A program made the position numbers and the translations under genes. A stretch of DNA of 14,338 bases, taken from the NCBI GenBank assembly GCA_964525395.1, contig CAZGGU010000024.1, forward strand, positions 1 through 14,338. The letters run 5' to 3'. The stretch is from 2-01-FULL-39-10-A sp964525395 (GTDB lineage Bacteria > Patescibacteriota > Microgenomatia > Levybacterales > UBA12049). Position 1 is the first letter of the stretch, and each line of letters opens with the position of its first letter. The notes beneath the pieces are model-generated. The model ran no database searches, was not told where the DNA came from, and worked only from the letters and a program-made list of their open reading frames with translations. Shown here one piece after another: positions 12,526 through 14,338 of the stretch.

Positions 12526-12918
12526 ATGATAAAGAAAACTGAAGAAGAGTGGAAAAAAGAATTGACTCCTGAGCAATACGAAGTTTTGCGAAATAAAGGC
12601 ACAGAGCCTGCATTTATCGGAAAATATGTAGACATGCATGAAAATGGAATGTATACATGCTCTGCGTGTGGGAATCAATTATTCGATTCAGGAACTAAAT
12701 TCGAATCAGGTTCAGGTTGGCCAAGTTTTTATGACGTTGCACAAAAAGGAAATGTAATTTTAAAAGACGATGATTCACATGGAATGAACCGCGTAGAAGT
12801 AGTTTGTGCTAATTGCGGAGGTCATTTAGGGCATGTTTTTAAGGATGGGCCCACTGACAAAACAGGACTCCGATATTGCATCAATTCTTGTGCATTAAAT
12901 TTTAATCCATCTAAGTAG
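12526..12918 (+). CDS. msrB: Peptide-methionine (R)-S-oxide reductase MsrB
   Basis: Repairs methionine-R-sulfoxide in proteins. The 130-residue protein has the full MsrB layout: two structural zinc-binding pairs, CSAC (Cys45, Cys48) and CANC (Cys94, Cys97), the FESGSGWPSF block (59-68), the GGHLGHVF segment (98-105) and the catalytic Cys118 in RYCINSCALNF. Cys122 in this block is unusual, since most homologues have Ala or Ser there (RYCINSASL). It lies close enough to deserve attention as a possible resolving cysteine, although that is inference. No Shine-Dalgarno; TAACAT (12514-12519), directly after the rseP TGA stop, is a possible -10 box ending 6 bases before the ATG. It converges with the KGG peptide gene with a single base between the stops. 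Confidence 0.96.
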   Translation: MIKKTEEEWKKELTPEQYEVLRNKGTEPAFIGKYVDMHENGMYTCSACGNQLFDSGTKFESGSGWPSFYDVAQKGNVILKDDDSHGMNRVEVVCANCGGHLGHVFKDGPTDKTGLRYCINSCALNFNPSK

Positions 12919-12919
12919 T

Positions 12920-13066
12920 TTATTTGCTTCCGCCTTTTCTGCCAGCTTCTCTTGCTCGTTCTGGGTTGTTTTTAAAGTTTCCGCCTGAGGCTTTTCCACC
13001 CTTACTAGCTATTTGTCTTTGCTTCTCTGAATCCATTGAGGCGAAGCCTCTTTTTGATTTTGCCAT
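12920..13066 (-). CDS. KGG-repeat stress-type small protein, 48 residues
   Basis: A hydrophilic 48-residue peptide of the KGG/GsiB/con-10 type, a group linked in other bacteria to general stress and desiccation. It starts MAKSKRGFASMD, where the FASMD motif before KQRQIASKGG is typical, and has two glycine repeats, SKGGKASGG and AGRKGGSK. The start at 13066 is chosen over an in-frame ATG 57 bases upstream because AAGGGGGTGA, the strongest Shine-Dalgarno in the window, lies just before this ATG and because family members start here. A minus-strand TATACT (13088-13093) would give a leader of about 15 bases. Its neighbour msrB, an oxidative damage repair gene, suggests a stress setting, but the two are on opposite strands. 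Confidence 0.88.
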   Translation of the reverse strand: MAKSKRGFASMDSEKQRQIASKGGKASGGNFKNNPERAREAGRKGGSK

Positions 13067-13087
13067 GTTTTCACCCCCTTTTGATGG

Positions 13088-13093
13088 AGTATA
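13088..13093 (-). promoter_or_regulatory. -10 box (TATACT) for the KGG gene
   Basis: TATACT read on the minus strand, 21 bases upstream of the ATG at 13066, leaves room for the strong Shine-Dalgarno. The -35 position 17 bases upstream (TTCATT) is weak. Confidence 0.4.
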
Positions 13094-13158
13094 AAAAAGA
13101 AATGTTAGAAAATGAATAGACATAAGGATTAAAGTCGTAAGACTCTTGATTTATTTGA

Positions 13159-13164
13159 TATACT
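13159..13164 (+). promoter_or_regulatory. -10 box (TATACT) for the 6-phosphogluconolactonase-like gene
   Basis: TATACT ends 7 bases before the ATG at 13172, with no Shine-Dalgarno between. No good -35 box is seen. It lies in the divergent region shared with the minus-strand KGG gene. Confidence 0.4.
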
Positions 13165-13171
13165 AGTCCAA

Positions 13172-13930
13172 ATGGATAGGCTCGGACTTATTGGATTAAA
13201 TCACTATCAGAATAAAGAAAATATTCTTGTGCTTGAAACTGCTACGGCTCAGAAGGCTAGTGAGGTAATTGTGGAAATACTTGATCGCTACTCTGATTTT
13301 AAAACTGCACTTTTTCTTTCAGGGGGTTCTACTCCTAAAAAACTTTATGAATTTATCGCTGCAGGGAAAAATGTAAAAGCTGGAGCTGTTGGTCAGATTG
13401 ATGAACGTTTTGGTGAGCCAATGCATAAGAACAGCAATCAGCTAATGATTTCAGAAACAGGCTTAATTGAATACTTTGAAAGTCTAAATATTCGTTTTTA
13501 TCCTATCTTGCAGGCAGAAAAAAGCATTGAAGATGATGCGCGGGATTATGATGAGGCACTTCGATTCGTCACTAAGTATTTTCCTAAAACCGTTGGAATT
13601 CTGGGTATTGGGGAAGATGGTCATACGGCAGGAATTCCTGCGATTCCAGAAATAGTCACGAAGATTTCAGAAGATCAGAGTTCGTTGGTTGACTTTTATG
13701 AGGCTGAGAAATATGGAGCAAGAATTACAATGAATTTCGCTGCGTTATCAATGCTCGATTTGATCATCGTCTTAGCACTTGGTCAGGAAAAAAGAGAAAT
13801 ACTTGCACAAATGTTCAATCCTTCGGCTGGCTCAGGACAAGAGGCTATTGCCAAATTGCCAGCGAGATTTTATAAAACTCCGGGGATTGCTGAAAAGACA
13901 ATAATAGTGACAGATCAGATGATAGCTTAG
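13172..13930 (+). CDS. 6-phosphogluconolactonase / glucosamine-6-phosphate isomerase-family protein
   Basis: A 252-residue NagB-fold protein. LFLSGGSTPKKLYEF (48-62) is the phosphate-binding loop, QIDERF (about 76-81) and KNSNQLM (86-92) form the sugar site, and ILGIGEDGHTAGIP (143-156) matches the GxGxDGHTAS active-site motif shared by Pgl and NagB. Pgl, which hydrolyses 6-phosphogluconolactone in the pentose phosphate pathway, fits best because of the GEDGHTA form and size, but the amino-sugar isomerase branch cannot be excluded. The C-terminal part contains NPSAGSGQE (about 217-225), encoded by a short repeat resembling those in rpsB. Homologues usually lack such a segment. The stop overlaps the stop of the convergent gene. 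Confidence 0.8.
   Translation: MDRLGLIGLNHYQNKENILVLETATAQKASEVIVEILDRYSDFKTALFLSGGSTPKKLYEFIAAGKNVKAGAVGQIDERFGEPMHKNSNQLMISETGLIEYFESLNIRFYPILQAEKSIEDDARDYDEALRFVTKYFPKTVGILGIGEDGHTAGIPAIPEIVTKISEDQSSLVDFYEAEKYGARITMNFAALSMLDLIIVLALGQEKREILAQMFNPSAGSGQEAIAKLPARFYKTPGIAEKTIIVTDQMIA
13819..13841 (+). repeat. Short repeat embedded in frame in the 6-phosphogluconolactonase-like gene
   Basis: TCCTTCGGCTGGCTCAGGAC then AAG. It shares TCC, TTCG and GCTCAGGA in the same order and nearly the same spacing with the first rpsB copy (10152-10175), and encodes NPSAGSGQE between two conserved parts of the enzyme. Confidence 0.5.
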
Positions 13931-14298
13931 CTCATCATATCGCCATCAGGATCCGTATGAGGTGTTCCGGGAATGATAACATCAAATCCACTTTTTACAT
14001 CAGTTAAGCCCAAAGGAGTGGAGCCTGCATTTTCTGTAACTACAGAATCATTATTTGGTCTATCTCCAACTTCTATATACCTCTCAACTATTACACCTTG
14101 AGGATTAACTTCTTCATCAGTTTTAGCCACTTCTATGCCCAAAGCACGTCCCAATAGCTGAGGAGTGAGAGTAGATTCTGTGGCTAATTTTTGTGATCTT
14201 GCAATAGCTTCAGGAGTAGGAGTACCCATTTTGCCGAATCTATCTTCAGCTAGTAATTGGCGGTTCCTCATCAAAGTTGCTTCTGTGTCGCGTTTCAT
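13927..14298 (-). CDS. Hypothetical protein, 123 residues
   Basis: Not recognised. The N-terminal half is charged and probably helical (MKRDTEATLMRNRQLLAEDR, then GTPTPEAIARSQKLATE). The second half is rich in Thr, Pro, Gly and Asp and looks extended (VIVERYIEVGDRPNNDSVV, then an acidic TDPDGDMMS end). No signal peptide or membrane segment is seen. It is supported as a gene by a good minus-strand promoter: TTGACT (14331-14336), 17-base spacer, TATATT (14308-14313), ending 9 bases before the ATG. It converges on the 6-phosphogluconolactonase-like gene, and the two stop codons overlap (TTAG). Confidence 0.6.
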   Translation of the reverse strand: MKRDTEATLMRNRQLLAEDRFGKMGTPTPEAIARSQKLATESTLTPQLLGRALGIEVAKTDEEVNPQGVIVERYIEVGDRPNNDSVVTENAGSTPLGLTDVKSGFDVIIPGTPHTDPDGDMMS

Positions 14299-14307
14299 AG
14301 TAGGCTA

Positions 14308-14336
14308 AATATACTTTTTTTACCTTAAGAAGTCAA
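14308..14336 (-). promoter_or_regulatory. Promoter of the minus-strand hypothetical gene, nearly leaderless
   Basis: On the minus strand, TTGACT (5/6), 17-base spacer, TATATT (5/6), then 9 bases to the ATG at 14298. This is one of the best consensus matches in the window and follows the same short-leader geometry. Confidence 0.65.
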
Positions 14337-14338
14337 AT

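Noticed and set aside
13067..13123. Upstream extension of the KGG peptide to an ATG at 13123
   Set aside because: The strong Shine-Dalgarno and the family start both point to the ATG at 13066; the extension would be an unrelated hydrophobic leader containing the Shine-Dalgarno itself.

Overview
The window looks like a piece of a small, AT-rich bacterial chromosome of the Candidate Phyla Radiation (Patescibacteria) type. This is an inference from several compact protein forms: a 150-residue EF-Ts about half the usual length, an IMP dehydrogenase with no CBS domains, and a dCTP-deaminase/dUTPase-like protein with altered catalytic positions. Intergenic gaps are very short. TGA serves as an ordinary stop (dcd-like gene, thyA, guaA, rseP), so the UGA-recoding lineages are excluded. 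No rRNA, tRNA, CRISPR array or classical insertion sequence was seen.

Layout: (1) 124-6123, a plus-strand nucleotide-metabolism block: DCD/dUTPase-like protein, thymidylate synthase, Nudix hydrolase, ATP-grasp ligase, dihydrofolate reductase, IMP dehydrogenase, GMP synthase. (2) 6108-6524, a small degenerate element at the 3' end of guaA: a dead GIY-YIG nuclease gene between inverted hairpin repeats, bracketed by a 16-bp near-perfect direct repeat of the last codons of guaA. (3) 6579-9192, serine hydroxymethyltransferase (glyA) flanked by two unrecognised genes, the second with a possible nuclease-like core. (4) 9185-12513, ribosomal protein S2, EF-Ts, ribosome recycling factor and the site-2 protease RseP, preceded by a structured leader. 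(5) 12526-14298, MsrB, a minus-strand KGG-repeat stress peptide, a 6-phosphogluconolactonase-like protein and a minus-strand orphan.

ThyA, FolA and GlyA together form the thymidylate/folate cycle. GuaB and GuaA take IMP to GMP. S2, EF-Ts and RRF serve translation.

Three sequence-level patterns stand out. Most genes have a sigma70-like -10 box ending only 5-9 bases before the ATG and no Shine-Dalgarno, so transcripts are predicted to be leaderless; in two cases the -10 box contains the stop codon of the preceding gene. The rpsB leader is the exception: it is about 110 bases long and can form a perfect 9-bp + 8-bp pseudoknot. The thyA and guaB promoters share an upstream 28-base element containing TTTGATC-type direct repeats one helical turn apart, a candidate operator linking dTMP and GMP synthesis. 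Short repeats related to one arm of the element hairpins also occur in frame inside the S2 and 6-phosphogluconolactonase genes.
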